Assembly: GCA_027605045.1 (NCBI GenBank)
Contig: JAQFWX010000128.1
Coordinates: 34,189 to 98,188, forward strand
Origin: Phallus indusiatus
Taxonomy: Eukaryota; Basidiomycota; Agaricomycetes; Phallales; Phallaceae
Length of the DNA: 64,000 nucleotides
Direction of reading: 5' to 3'
Below the pieces are notes generated by a model that was not told the origin of the DNA, searched no databases, and saw nothing but the letters and a program-made list of their open reading frames with translations. The position numbers and the translations under genes were made by a program. Shown one piece after another: positions 46,701-58,688 of the stretch (its first letter is position 1; the number at the start of each line of letters is the position of its first letter).

Positions 46701-48113
46701 TTGCGGAGGATGTTCCAACAGAAACATTGGACATTAGTACAGGCTGAGTGGTAGCGGCTATGGTGGTAGGGACCTCTATTTCGCTCCACTGACCGTTGAG
46801 CTGAACAGTGGAATCTACAGGGGCAAAGCATGAAGGTTTATTGGTGCTTTCCACAGCGGAAGCGAATGCGCCACTGGACAGTAGCTGGAAGATATGAAGA
46901 CCAGGTCCTGACCCAATCCACTCGGTTAACGTAAGTTGAATACCAGTTATGTCTATCGAGACTCCATCGAAAAGAAAGTCTTGATAAAGAACAGACGAGT
47001 TGGTGCCTAAAGGACAAGACGTGGAACATGATAGGTTTCGCAAAGTTACAGGATCAACAAAGTTAAACGTCAAGGGCTGGTTGTTCGGAAGCGTAACGGC
47101 GCTACAAAACGTACTGAGAGTCCCATTTTTGAGGGGGAGTAAGGAAGCACTTACCTGAATGCTGTAGTACTACGACCTTGAACAAACGTATTACCGAGTC
47201 GGATACCACTTGCTGTTGAAAACTGGAAGGTTTGCACCGTAATTAGGGCATTCGAATTGTCGCGAGCTAACCAGGTATTCCCAGGACCATCAGGCCCAGA
47301 AGGACAAAGGATATCGGATATATTGGAAAAGCCTGGCTGGGATGTACTTGGAGAGGCAGTGATCTGAGTGGTCGGAGGATTCAAGGGTATCGGGACTAGT
47401 GAGGATGAAAATGGTGTTGCACCGATGGAGAAAGGAACATTAGGATTATTCGTGCCATTAAAAGTGGTCGTATTGGACTTGAACTCGGTGAAAAAGGATC
47501 CGCCAAAATAAAGACTTGAACCCGAAGAGCTTGGTACGATTGACCGTACAGTAGCAGCAGCACCGTCCAAACCGCCAAATGGCGCTGGTATCCATTGGTT
47601 TTTTTTGGTATCAAAAATGGCGACACCGCCTTTGAAGGCCGTATTGCTTGACATGGATACAGGTGCATGAAACGCACCCCCAGCCCATACTTGACCAGTG
47701 GATTGATCACAGTGTAGAGCATCGACTTCATGATCTAGTCCACCATTTAGGTTTGAGAACGAGTTGGTGGTCGGGTTGTAGGAGGCCACGTTGCTAACGG
47801 AAGTTTTGTCCACAGAAGAGAAAGAACCGGCAAAATAAAAATCATCGTTGAGAGAGCAACCAGCTACTATTCGACCTCCCGTATTCGTAGACGCGACAGG
47901 AGTTAGAGAACCGTCGGTTGAGCGTGATAATAGCGTCGATGCTGACGGGTCGAATGAAAAACTCGAACTGTTCGCGAAACCCAACCCGGAAAACGCGCCA
48001 GCGATGCCCACCGTTCCCATACGGTCGAAATCAATCAGAGGGAGTTGTGCAAGGACACCATTGATCGTGAAAAGGACATGTAAAATACTGAGTCGTTGAA
48101 GTTTCGAGATCAT
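43715..48113 (-). CDS. RAX2: Rax2-like cortical polarity marker protein
   Basis: Start ATG 48113, stop 43717-43715, about seven exons, roughly 1300 residues. A signal peptide (MISKLQRLSILHVLFTINGV) leads into a large extracellular region. It has repeated beta-propeller-like units: NDDFYFAGSFSSVDKTSVSN, GGVAI FDTKKNQWIPAPFGG-type segments, SGGTLYIGGSFTDTASPSGN, VSYDIQNNKWIPLLAGVNGV, ASWDIQSGRWISPGGFLEGT and GNTLYVGGQFTLSSGNANGF. Many N-glycosylation sites are present. Near the end a membrane helix (FLSVGLVILISIGISTAIVF) is followed by a 130-residue acidic cytosolic tail. Rax2 marks bud or hyphal growth sites in yeast and filamentous fungi. No break found in the long exons. Confidence 0.9.
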
Positions 48114-48903
48114 ATTGGTTTTGTGTTATTGTCAATAATGTGCATGAAAGGGGGAGGGTGTTAAATGACAGTGACCCTTGTGGTCTCTGAAAGGAACGAA
48201 CGCGCTTGAATGAACTGCTTGTAGCGGGTCGAAGGAAGGTTCTCAGCGACTTTTTTTTATTTTAAGTATCTGGGAAACGAGTGGTTTGTTTGAGTTTTGT
48301 TTCGGTCCACACGCGCCCACAACACGATGTGCGACTTGCGCACGCCGCGATGCTTCGGTTCTCCTCATCTTAAAAAAAGTTGCCTTTGAAAAAATTAAGG
48401 ACAATTTCTTAAAGATGATTCGTGCCGGGATCACAAGTGTTGTGTGGGGCACGCTCATTCATTGTAATTAATCTCTATCAAGGGTATAAGAATGCACAGC
48501 TATGGTCATCGTATCACAGAGAATTCGGGGGATGATTGAGAAATGATCGATAATTTTGAAAGGGCCTTCAATACCAAAAATGCTTCCAGTCTAAGAGTCA
48601 AGGACAATTTCAAGTTCCTGACCTCGATGTCTAACCATCCTCCCCAATGGTACTACAAACCTTTGACGAACCTTCCAGAATGAATAAGGTCGTGGACAAC
48701 ATTCTTACAAGTCGTATCTAAACGCTACTAAACGCAAACGTTTAATAGCGAGTGCACGAACGAGCTCACAATCCGTGATCTGAACATGAAGTGCATGAAA
48801 TGTTAAACGCGTTGACGCGTAGCGTTGTGTAAACGCTCGCAGTTTTACGTCAGCTGTAACAACGTTCGTCACAATTCGATTAGTCATCACACAAACCGGA
48901 ACG
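48114..48903. other. 790-bp divergent intergenic region (RAX2 / complex I subunit)
   Basis: Contains both promoters. A T-rich tract at 48251-48264 and an ACGCGT at 48813-48818 are visible. No coding or RNA gene recognised. Confidence 0.5.
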
Positions 48904-49537
48904 ATGTTGACAACATTAACCCGTCAGCGGATACTGTTTGGCCTGGGCCTCAATGGCAAGAAAAACCACATTTTGGCAGTGAAGAGATATTCATCAACGG
49001 ACTCACACTCCGATCATCATCAGCATCATAATGACTCCACTACATATCCGGAAGAATGTAAGTAACACACACAAACCCAGTGATTGCGAAGTCTACAAAC
49101 CAAAAATGCTCTCTTGCTAAACAGCGTTTAATACTCCATTTTGGAGAGGAGTCGTGTTTACCGGGGCCGTAGCTTTGGGTCTTTATACCATCATGCCTAT
49201 CTTCGACGAAGATGGGACATATATTACACGCTATATCCAACGATACAGAACATCCTCTGAAACGTGGCATCGTATCAATTCTAAACACTTGGAACAATCA
49301 GTAAATGCTGCTGAAGACCAGCTTATCACCGCCAGTGCTCTTAGGCCCGCCATTTACAGATTGCGACACCCCGCGTAAGCCCTGTTAACTTGTTAACTTT
49401 GCTCTCAATCTCAACTTTGAATATCAAACACCCATTTTTTTAGAACAATGGAATATGCTTCCGCAAGAAATGTTCCCGTAGGAGCTGACAATGTTCTCAA
49501 AGATGTAATTGTAAAACGAGACGACTCCTGGTCATAG
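48904..49537 (+). CDS. Mitochondrial complex I accessory subunit of the nuo-17.8/NUXM type (probable)
   Basis: Exons 48904-49057, 49125-49374 and 49444-49537 give 165 residues. The start at 48904 supplies a presequence (MLTTLTRQRILFGLGLNGKK, then AVKRYSSTDS). A second ATG at 49031 would put the next exon out of frame. The mature part has a His/Asp-rich segment, YPEESFNTPFWRGVVF, one membrane helix (VVFTGAVALGLYTIMPIFDE) and ITRYIQRYRTSSETWHRINS. It then runs AAEDQLITASALRPAIYRLR to HPATMEYASARNVPVGADN. This order (single helix, W-x-x-I-N-x-x-H, R-P-A-I-x-x-L-R, N-V-P-x-G) resembles the Neurospora 17.8-kDa / Yarrowia NUXM subunit as I recall it. An inner-membrane location is inferred. Confidence 0.6.
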
Positions 49538-49615
49538 AGCATTACTCATCTTACTCCAATGCAAAAATGCTATAATATGAAACTAAATACTAATCAATCT
49601 TAGTGTACGCTGATC
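49538..49615. other. Convergent intergenic region
   Basis: 78 bp between convergent stop codons (complex I subunit / ATG27). AT-rich, nothing else seen. Confidence 0.6.
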
Positions 49616-50686
49616 CTAAACCGCTACGTATCCTCGCCTAGAGCTTTGATAGCCTGGTCGAAAAGTGGCACATAAGTGGTCAATGAAGTCTCGGAATAGA
49701 TACGGCACTTCACGCCAAAAGTCCCGATGGCTAAAGGAATGCTCAAGTGAAAGAACATAAAAAGCAACAAGTCACTTACGGAATAAGATCCCAACCACTA
49801 GCTCCAAAATGATTATAGTTGTAATATGCTCCAATGGCAAAATATCCGAAAAAGCAGAGTAATAATCTGATAGAAAGTTTAATCTGCTATAGGGGGCTCT
49901 TAAATAAACGAACTTACAAGATAAAGAACCAGCTAATGCCACTCCCGGTACTTGACTCCGGCGCACTACCTTCATCAGGTTTTTTTGTTTCCGAAGTTTT
50001 GCAGCCGGCAGGAGTTTTCCATTCTACGGTTACTGTTCCGTTTTGGTACGACAAGAAAGACGGGTCTGAAGCATCGTTATTGCAAATCAGCGTAAGGTTG
50101 AACATTTGAGGGGAAGTTTTCCCTTCGACAGAGAATTGTCGATTATGCAAATGGATTGAAAGTGCTTCAAGGGCTGCCCATAGCATAGTTAGGAGATGAC
50201 GGCTATCAGTATTACGGCACACACACCATTAAGTTGCGAGTACATGGGATCCAGCGCAGAACTCTGAGCGACAGGTACGACCTCGACTACTCTATCATTC
50301 TCGCCTTCTTTTTTGTTAATCTTTGTATAGCACACTCGAGTCCCTGTTGGACACTGTAAGTACTCAGTACAGCGCGTCACCACAATACCAAAAACGAAGG
50401 AAAATCTTACCTGATCAGAGTCAGGAACAGATGTTTTTTCAAGGTCTTTGCATAGATCAAAAGTAACGACATGTTCGTTTTGACTAGGAGGCGTATTCTC
50501 TGTGTATTTGGCCGAATGTTGACCAGCAAGTTTTTGTAAATCGTATTGAACCCCGTCGACGGTGATGGCGGAGTCACATATATTAGCGTCTTGAGCAGAT
50601 GCTCTCGCAAGAGCTAGCAGAATATAAAGTAAGATGGTATATGGCAGGAAGGGCTGTCTGCCATCTTTCCGTTGACAGCGACTCAT
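49616..50686 (-). CDS. ATG27: Autophagy-related protein Atg27
   Basis: Start ATG 50686, stop 49618-49616. A signal peptide (PYTILLYILLALARASAQDA) leads into the lumenal mannose-6-phosphate-receptor-like domain: ICDSAITVDGVQYDLQKLAG, VVTFDLCKDL, CPTGTRVC and FNLTLICNNDASDPSFLSY then VTVEWKTPAGC. The Cys pairs are those of the Atg27/MRH fold. A single helix (SGISWFFIL...) is followed by a short cytosolic tail, HRDFWREVPYLFRDFIDHLC, ending in GYVAV. The terminal G-Y-x-x-V is a tyrosine sorting signal as in yeast Atg27. The protein cycles between Golgi, endosomes and vacuole and supports Atg9 traffic. Divergent from the ataxin-3-like gene by 116 bp. Confidence 0.88.
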
Positions 50687-50802
50687 GTATATGTTGTGTA
50701 GTGGTCAACTTGGCGTCACCTCGCGAGAAGCCTATATGAGATAGCGCTGACTAAGCGGCGGTGACGCGTTGTGTTTGCTCGCCACCGCGATACACGCTAT
50801 AC

Positions 50803-52485
50803 ATGGCCGGTCTGGAGCCACTTTTACCCTTCATCTACCACGAAAAACAACAACAAGGGTCTCAATTATGTGCTCAACACGCTCTCAATGCGGTTTTGCG
50901 TAGGTCTTCAATGTAAAATCCGTACCACTTATTCATCGAGGATGCTCTAGAGGGAGATTATGTATGGACACTTTTCGGTTGATGTTGCTGTACTAAGAAT
51001 TTCCTTTATATCTCATTTCTTAGTTCCAAGCACCTGATCTCGCACAATTTGCTGATCATTTAGATCAGCTAGAAGGAAGTGTCAACGAAGACATAGGCCC
51101 AAGCAGTCATAATATGGATGATACTGGTAATGCTTTATGATCGGTTATGTTATTTGATCCAGTCCTCAAAAGAATCTATAGGTTTTTTCTCAGTTGATGT
51201 CTTAGAAGGTGCTCTTAGGGTTTGGGGATTCACGTAGGCGTTAAATGATCAGAATGCAGATTAGATCTAACTTTACACGCATAGCCTTGTACGGTGGCGG
51301 AATCCAGCTTTGAGAGAAGAACAAGACAGACCACAGTGCGTTCATCTTGATACTTTAATCCAGCTGGGAAACATAACTGACTCCCTTCAGAGCCCAAATG
51401 GCATTCATTCTAAATCACCAACAGCATTGGTTTGCCTTACGACGTTTCGGCAATCTCAATGATTCGGATAACGGACACTGGTTCAACTTGAATTCATTTT
51501 TACCGGCTCCAGAATGGGTTAGCAAATTATATTTGGGAATGGTACTCTCTCAAGCTGAAAATGAAGGTCTGATTTGCGCAATATTTGTACCCCTGCAATA
51601 AACGTTAAATTTCTTTGTTCAGGTTACTCCGTTTTTGCCGTACGACCCCTGGACGAAAAACCCAATGCAATACTGCCGCACACAGAAGCAGATGAGATAG
51701 CTATGACAATACCCCAACCGACATCAGCAAACATGAACGCAGGACCTTCTGGCTCTCGCACCGAAAAGGATGCACAAAACATCCCTGGTTTCGAGGACGA
51801 AGATTGGGAACTCCAAGCTGCGTTGCAGGCGTCTCTGGCCAGTCAAAACTATGATTACAGCTCTACTTCTTCATCGTCGGCAACTATTCAGTTGCCAGTT
51901 GAACGCCCAGCTGTCTCCACGGTACCTCGTTCCTTCCCAAATGTTCAAGGAGAAGAGGATGATATCGAAGCAACTATGGCACGCAATCAAGCTCGAAACA
52001 AAGCTATCATAGAGCGGATGAAAAGGGAACAAGAAATGGCTTTACGCGAAACTTATGAGGAGAATTGGGGCCCTGATGGGGAGTCAAACACAGAAAGGCG
52101 GCGCACAACTCGTACAGCTGGTGAAGATGAAGAAGAGGAGGCACTACGCCGTGCTATTGAAAATAGCAAAGCAGACTCGGGAGAACCTTTCACCCGGGAG
52201 AATGCATTGGAGTTGACGTCAGGTACATGGAATGACCGGGTTTATGACGATGAGGATTCTGAGCTTCAAGCTGCTCTAAAGGCATCTTTGGAAGAGTTAC
52301 CGGAGAACTTTGTTATTCCTCCCACATCTCCCAAACCTGTTGCTAGTTCTTCTCGCCTTTCAACAACGACGACGGTCGAAGCGGCGACATCAGATGACCA
52401 TGCAACAGCCGAACCACCAGCAGCTCAAGTCGATGCGGAGGAGCTCAGGAGAAGGAGATTAGCCAGATTTGGTGGTGGGAATTAG
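50803..52485 (+). CDS. Ataxin-3-like Josephin deubiquitinase
   Basis: Start ATG 50803, stop 52483-52485. The Josephin domain opens immediately: PFIYHEKQQQGSQLCAQHAL then NAVL, with the catalytic Cys in QLCAQHA. Next come the helical arm (DLAQFADHLDQLEGS), AFILNHQQHWFALRRFGN with the catalytic His, and HWFNLNSFLPAPEWVSKLYL with the Asn/Asp position. Three ubiquitin-interacting motifs follow: DEDWELQAALQASLASQ, EEEALRRAIENSKAD and DEDSELQAALKASLEEL. The layout (Josephin plus UIMs) is that of ataxin-3, which trims ubiquitin chains and works with p97/Cdc48. There is no polyglutamine tract. The product ends in LRRRRLARFGGGN, a basic tail resembling the C-terminal motifs of UIM proteins. Exon borders between 50898 and 51370 are approximate. 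Confidence 0.9.
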
Positions 52486-52628
52486 CATTGGTGTTGCATA
52501 GTTAGAAATTAGATACATCTTGCGTCCGGATAAATTTTGCGAATTCTGACGTCAAGCATGACCACCCTCTTATGGAGTATTGCGTTAAATACTTTGCTTA
52601 ATCACTACCAACAGACAAACAACCAATT
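52486..52628. other. Intergenic region (ataxin-3-like / BLI-3-like)
   Basis: 143 bp between tandem plus-strand genes. Serves as 3' flank and promoter; no motif recognised. Confidence 0.5.
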
Positions 52629-53595
52629 ATGTCTACAAATCCTGAGCTTGATCCCTATACTTCTAAAGCGGTGAACCACGATGTCACCACCCAAGTGAAG
52701 ATTCGCGGTGAGAACCCCTAGGCAGTCGGGTGCATAGAGCGCATGCTTATCAGATTTTTCCAAGACCTGCGCAATTTGGTAGACAGCGTTAGAACGGCTA
52801 TGCTAACCACTCGATCTCCAGAAGGACATCTGCATTCACGTGCAATGACTTTGGCAAAAGCGGGTAGGTATTCTGAATTACCAACTGGTCCTCTCATTTC
52901 TGATACATCAAATGGAAACGGCCAGATGACGATAAAGATACGGATAACTTGTCGTTTGTCTTTATAGCCAATGATGTTTCAGGAAAACTTGTCAGTTCTT
53001 TGTTAAGGAGAACAGACCTGATGGAATAGCAACTCACTTCCCGCATTTGTAGGGAGAAATAAAAATGATGACCATGTCAACCTATCGTTTTATGAACAAT
53101 CCACGACTAATTGGGCGAGTGTTGCTGGACAAGCACGTATAATCAAAGACAAGAACTTTTTGAAGAAATATTGGAGCACACAGTACGTGTAGCTCATGTA
53201 CAATCTTCATGGAATCTTGTAGTAAAGCATTATTTGATTAAGGGTAGCTGGCTATTTCGGTGATTTGGGGGATGGCATTCATAAAGGAGATATTGATGAT
53301 CCACGGGTCTGCGCTATCGAGGTGATTCCTAGCGAGGTACGTCGTGTCAAAGATTAACACGAACACCATTGTGTCAACATAATGATAGATCAAACATTGG
53401 ATAGCAACGAAAGGCCGTATTGGTCGCACAGTTCAACAAACTGTTGGCGCGGTTACAGGTAAACCTGCAGTACCCGGAGAACTGAGAACAATCAGTTCAA
53501 ACAAGGTAAGTAGACATAAGTTAACCGCTTTGTTTGTAAATTGACTTGACAATTATGCGTAGATTGATTTAGTTCGGATCCTTAGTGAAAATTAA
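52629..53595 (+). CDS. BLI-3-like FMN-binding split-barrel protein (general stress protein 26 family)
   Basis: Start ATG 52629, stop 53593-53595, about seven exons. The spliced product reads MSTNPELDPYTSKAVNHDVT, DLRNLVDSVRTAMLTTRSPE with GHLHSRAM, and DKDTDNLSFVFIANDVSGK. It continues NKNDDHVNLSFYEQSTTNWA, SVAGQARIIKDKNFLKKYW, GDIDDPRVCAIEVIPSE and KGRIGRTVQQTVGAVTGKPA. This order matches the pyridoxamine-oxidase-like split barrel of Neurospora blue-light-inducible gene bli-3 and bacterial GSP26. Such proteins bind flavin; the exact reaction is unknown. The exon starting after TTTGTAG (53045-53051) reads in frame only if one more G is present in GGG at 53052-53054, or if a weak alternative donor is used. 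Confidence 0.75.
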
Positions 53596-53829
53596 TCCAC
53601 CGTTTTCTGAGAGGCACACCCTCGAATTCTCTTCTATGTTGCATGTAATATGTAAAAATTATAATGTAAACGGTTTTATTCAGACATCGATGGTTTGATA
53701 TTTGAAAACTTACGAGTCATATACATGATACTCGAGTAAATTAAACCTGAACAATAAAGTCACAGTGCAACTTGAACCTCATTTCAAACGCCGATTGATA
53801 ATATTTCCATAATTCCATCTTCACTCAAC
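53596..53829. other. Intergenic region (BLI-3-like / prefoldin 4)
   Basis: 234-bp AT-rich spacer between tandem plus-strand genes. No element recognised. Confidence 0.5.
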
Positions 53830-54458
53830 ATGCGTATGGTATGAATATTCTGCTTTGAGAAAGAAAAAACGACTTGACGACAATTTATTCGTTCAGTTAG
53901 CTCACGAGGAGGAATCCGATGATGCACCTGAAGTGACTTGGGGTTGAGTGCAAGTCTTCTTTATCTGTGAAAAGCCGACCGCTCATTGATAATACAATGC
54001 AGAAGATCAACAAAAAATCAATACTTTTTCGAAACTCAATGCTCGCCTACGGGGATTGAAGATGCTTATCAAAAATTAAAGGTTCTCAGATGCTTTTTGT
54101 CTGTTATACAAAGCTTTCAATACTTATTGTGCTACCATAGCAAGATAAAGAGGTGCTGGATGATCTTAGTTTGGAATTAGAGCTGTTCGATGAGGACGAA
54201 TTAGTCTTGTAAGGCAGCTGTTTGAGCATCTATCTTGAAACACTGAAGTGACCCACTAAATCTAGATATCGCGTTGGCGAAGCATTCTTACATCTTCCAT
54301 TGACTAAAGCCCAAGAACGACTTGAACAGGATCAGAGAAGTATCTCCTCCGAACTCGATGAAATGCAAAAGAAAGTAGACGAATGCGAAGGAACTATGAA
54401 GACTCTGAAAATCGAGCTCTATACCAAGTTTGGAACTTCCATTAATCTAGATGCCTAG
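53830..54458 (+). CDS. GIM3: Prefoldin subunit 4
   Basis: Start ATG 53830; the first exon is only nine bases (53830-53838). Then follow LAHEEESDDAPEVTW, EDQQKINTFSKLNARLRG, IEDAYQKLK, QDKEVLDDLSLELELFDEDE with LVLYRVGEAFLHLPLTKAQE, and RLEQDQRSISSELDEMQKKV. The two coiled-coil helices flanking a beta-hairpin region (YRVGEAFLHLP) are the prefoldin beta-type layout; E-D-Q-x-x-I-N-x-F marks subunit 4. Prefoldin passes nascent actin and tubulin to the chaperonin CCT. The frame changes at GGGG 54051-54054: one additional G restores LRGIEDAYQKL. I regard this as a probable base-calling error, though a real frameshift is possible. Stop 54456-54458. Confidence 0.85.
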
Positions 54459-54514
54459 TAATACATACATGGGTCTGGTAACACTTGGTTGATTTGAGAA
54501 ACAGTCCAGAAAGT
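54459..54514. other. Convergent intergenic region
   Basis: 56 bp between the prefoldin 4 and muskelin stop codons. Nothing recognisable. Confidence 0.6.
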
Positions 54515-57427
54515 CTATGGAGATAACATGTCAATTTCTTCCATAATATTGATGAGATCGGTCTCTGGTTGCTTCGCGTCTGAATTAACCAGCCTCAGAC
54601 AGCTTTCAAACACCTCTGTTCTTTGCTTGAAATGCACTTCGTCCAATCCTCTATATCCATCTTCCTCCAAAATTACGTCTTGATGAGATGATGGGGTATC
54701 ATCTTCGGATTGCTCGTTGATTTGTTCATAATCGCTGATGTGACCAGCCGTATCGCCCTCTTCGAATCCCATGGTGGAACGATTCATGCAAGGCGAATGG
54801 ATACTGTCGAATAAATGAGAATGTAACGCCCTAAATGTCTCAGTCTCTTCGTTCGACGAATGATCAACCATCGAATAAACTTCTTGCTGCAAAAAGGTTA
54901 AAGCTTGAACGGGGGACTGAACCTCGCAGAGTTCCTTGAATCTGAAATAATGATTAAAATCGTATCAACTCCCTGAAAGATGGTTATTTGCGACTGACTG
55001 TTGCCTGCGAACAATATATGTTGCCTTTCGAACAAGCTCCTCCCTTGTAGGACTGGCGGACGTCATCGAGTGATCTTGTAAATCGTTAGTGTAAACGTAC
55101 TGGATAAGGTTCATGCTCCAAAGGTCATCCAACCGCTGGCTTTCTTTGTGTCCGGAGTTTCCTCCATGAACGTATACTGTATTTCGTACTTGATCGTAAA
55201 CCATTTCATGCGCAAATCGAGGGGGTGGTTCAAATGTTTCATCGTTGGTCTGCCATTCGGTTTCAGAGAGAGATGGACGAAGTCCAGACACTTTGATCCA
55301 CCTCGCGGAATCAGGTTTGTATATCCAAAATGCGGACTGCAAAGCACCATCGGAATTCTTTTGCGACTTGGGCTTCAAAAATCCAGGTAACCTTTAAACG
55401 ACATCGATACTCATTTACTTCGAGAAACCAAGAATACATACGTGAATAAGAACCCTGATTTTTGATCTACCACAGTTCGTTGACAAAAGGAAGGATCCGG
55501 ACCCCCCTGAGCGGTGAAATCACTAGTAACGTCTATGAATGTCCGTGAATCTACGTGGTACATATACATGTCGGTTAGGAATGTGTCGCCAGTCTTGCCC
55601 GCGAGGAAAATGAGACGACGCCGGACGGGGTCAAAAACCATGCTATGACCGTATCTACGACATCTCATTTCATCTCTATACGAGCCAGGTCAACGAAGGA
55701 AATCAATTAAAGAATACAGTGGTCGCGTACTGGATTCGTGTCCATTTGCCAGTTATAATGTGGTATTCGAAAAAATCTGAGAAGCTCATGACCCCGGGAT
55801 CTGCAACTCGACCTCCCGACACGTATAACGTCTGTTTCTCTGAATCAATTGCAATTTGATGATCATATATTAAGCGAGGACCATCCTCTGTCTATCATGT
55901 ATTTCAGTTCGGGACAAATTAGATTCATTGCTTGCTTACTGCTGTATCTTCGCTTAATAGCGTCCACTGACCAGAGTTTGGCCCACGCGTCGAGTAACGG
56001 TAAAATTCAGATGGGAATGGTTTAGGATTGTCATTTGGGGTTGGCACTTCTCTGCTCTGAGCTGACGTTGACGCTTGAGTAGGTTGAGACGAGTCTGCCA
56101 CCCCTCCAGCTGCAGATCCGTCTGTGCCTCCAACCCTGCCTAGGATATATAGGTAACCTGTAAGCGGATCGAAAACCATTTTATGACAACTACGCGGACT
56201 GGGACCGCCATTTTCGGCAGCATGCGGACTCAACAGTCGCCATCGTTGTTCATCAATGGAATAACTCCATAGGTCATCCAAGTCATTGTGCCCGTTCCAT
56301 CCCCCAAAAAGATAGATTTTCCGAGCTTCGACGTCAATGGACATTTGATGTCCGCCTCGTGCTGAAGGAGAGTCCATCGTCGTTCCTGACCCACTTAGAC
56401 GTCTCCAGACAGCTTTAGGATCTTGTTGAGCAACCTTTTGGTCGAAAAGACCTTCAGCCGCTATGGTCGAAATCAAAGATTCTACCGTGCTCCAGTTGCC
56501 GAGCATGATATCATCATACAATTGACCTATAATAGGGTGCTCTAGCGGTTGATCGGCCTGACGTAGTAAAGCATAAAATGCAGTATGATGGCGTTGTTGC
56601 CTTAAGAATTTCAGGATATGTCGTAAAGTTTGCGCTTTCATGTGCTACCAGCGGTGAGTTGGATACAATCAGAACACATTGGAAAAACTTACTCGAGTAT
56701 AAGCATCTTGTGCGTGTCTTACAATTTGGGGCTCGCTCACGCCAGAAAGTGCGACATACCATATTGACTTATTGAAGTCTGCATTATGTGCGCTGCAGGA
56801 GGTGTATGAGTGGCGCTTGCAAATCTTAGTTGGTGGCCACTTACGAAACTGGAATGATTTTGATATAGCGGATCGGAACAAGTAATCCAGAACGATTAAT
56901 ACGTTCGAGTTGGAAGGTTTCTGGTGTGGTATCGTTCATTAAGCATGCATGAAGAGCCAAAGATAACTTGTCCATTGTACGGCCAACGTAGATCTGTAAA
57001 TTGAGACCGGAAGAATAACATATACGTATACGGCCATGCAGAAAAATAAACGTACCTTGAACTCTTTCATATCACATAAATGCTCTTCATTAAAAAGAGG
57101 GACGTATCAGAAATATTCGCACGAATGGAAAATAAATACTACTTTTGTGAAATTTGCCGAAGGTAATACTGCGAACTAAGCTAAGCTCTACAAGCTCAAG
57201 CAGAATCCACTGCCGAACGTTTTCGGGTGTAGTGCTACCACTCCATCTTGAAGTCTCGTCCAAGGGATTATTCACGAGAATATTCTACATCGTCAAAGCT
57301 TGACACTTCATCGATTGGCATTCGACAAAAATAGACTACGCACTTCTGCCACAAAACCACCACTATGACCTGTGGATTTTGCTATTCGATATTTCAAAGG
57401 GACTGTTGAAACACTGGAAACCTCCAT
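54515..57427 (-). CDS. MKLN1: Muskelin (CTLH/GID-complex kelch protein)
   Basis: Start ATG 57427, stop 54517-54515, many exons. The N-terminal discoidin-like domain reads VPLKYRIAKSTGHSGGFVAE, NILVNNPLDETSRWSGSTTP, WILLELVELSLVRSITFGKF, KEFKIYVGRTMDKLS-type, and PIRYIKIIPV with NKSIWYVALSG. Next are LisH/CTLH helices (QTLRHILKFLRQQRHHTAFY, EHPIIGQLYDDIMLGNWSTV) and a kelch propeller (RGGHQMSIDVEARKIYLFGG, WNGHNDLDDLWSYSIDEQRW, RSCHKMVFDPLTGYLYILGR, RRRLIFLAGKTGDTFLTDMY, FAHEMVYDQVRNTVYVHGGN). The C-terminal acidic segment is conserved in muskelin. In animals it is a subunit of the CTLH E3 ligase, the counterpart of yeast GID. The start is chosen by MEVSSVSTVPLKYRI; the following exon joins in frame at 57283. 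Confidence 0.9.
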
Positions 57428-57662
57428 GCAAAGAGAACGGGGAAAGGTATGCAATAGCTATGTCTTGGAATTGGTGAAAGAGGGTCAAGGATCCACTTCC
57501 AACCTGGAAAGTTCCCAGTTCAGTTCACGCGTCACGCACGCGATCATTAGATTGGAGTTTTACATAATTCCACATCCCTAAGTAAATACAGGAGCGACAA
57601 AGAATTTCTGTTTGGTTATAGGGTTTGCGTATTTATAAAAGAGATAGCCATAATCATTCTGA
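57428..57662. other. Intergenic region (muskelin / DUO1)
   Basis: 235 bp between tandem minus-strand genes. It contains ACGCGT at 57527-57532, upstream of muskelin. A plus-strand open stretch here is the complement of muskelin exon 1 and its leader. Confidence 0.45.
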
Positions 57663-58688
57663 TCAAACTCGCCTGCCAGCAGCAGCCCCTGTTCTTAGTG
57701 CTGGAATCGCCGATGCGCCACCTCTTCCGGAGGCTGCGTTGACTTGAACGCGTCCCCGAGAAACTCCTGACAAAAGTAAAGATAGAATGGAATAGTGAGA
57801 AAGCGAATTTTTAGCTGAAAGAAACTAGTTTACCTCGCATTCCACGAGTGGCCTTCTGTAGCTTAGCGGCCGCTCTTTCACGGTCTCTACGTTCTTTGGC
57901 TTCTTTTTCCAGCCGTTCTCGTTCTTCCCTTTCCGCTCTTTCCTTTTCCATTCGAACCTGTTGTTCCCTTTCTTCACGTTCCTTCCTCTCTTTTTCTGCA
58001 GCTGCTTCTTTCAGTTTGGTTAAAGTGTTCATATCCTGGAAAATCAAATGTATTCAATTAATTGCGAACATGAACAATCAAAGGGGCGTTGTCTACTCAC
58101 GTCACTACCTCCTTGCCATGTTTCGTCAAAAATAAGTTGCGAATTCCGTTCTGTTTCTCGTAACAGATCGACGTATAGATTCAATAATCTTTCCGTTCGG
58201 TCCATTTGTGTGGCAACGTTCTATAAATAATGGACCATGACGGAAAACCAGAAAGAGCTCGGGTAACCCACGTTGGTCGCAGTAGAAACACTGCCTATAG
58301 CGGTTATATACGCCGACATCGAGGCATTTAACTTCTTCAATATAAACAGATCGCGTTGCAGCTGCTCTCGCCGTGACAGACTAGGCTGCTTTCCAGATGA
58401 GGCGGTGGCTTCGGAAGGCCTGCGTTCCGAGGTTGAATTATCTGGAATGTAATCTTTCTTCGAATCTCGGGCCAACAGACTGAAAGGCTCGTCGTGACGT
58501 TCGGAATGAGAGCGCGAATATTCGGAGTCCAGGTATAGTTCTGACAACGATAAATCTTCACCGCCATGTTCAGTATGTCGAGCATTTGATAAAAACGGTG
58601 GTGCCTCTCTGAGTATTGACGATCCAGTTTCAAAGGGTGAACCCTCTGATGTCCACGACAAATCTCCAGTTTGAGTACTCGTAGACAT
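57663..58688 (-). CDS. DUO1: DASH complex subunit Duo1
   Basis: Start ATG 58688 (MSTSTQTGDLSWTSEGS), stop 57665-57663. After a polar leader come EDLSLSELYLDSEYSRSHSE and LSRREQLQRDLFILKKLNAS followed by MSAYITAIGSVSTAT. The latter is the Duo1 signature (R-E-x-L-Q-x-D-L-F-x-L-K-K-L-N). Next is NVATQMDRTERLLNLYVDLL and SQLIFDETWQGG, also diagnostic. The C-terminal third is a highly charged helix (KEREEREQQVRMEKERAERE) and a basic Gly/Arg tail. Duo1 is a core subunit of the DASH/Dam1 ring that couples kinetochores to microtubule ends. The start 58688 is preferred over an upstream non-ATG extension of the frame. Divergent from DPL1 by 294 bp. Confidence 0.88.

Noticed and set aside
49031..49057. 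ATG 49031 as the start of the complex I-type subunit
   Set aside because: It would place the next exon out of frame; the frame from 48904 joins correctly and adds a mitochondrial presequence.
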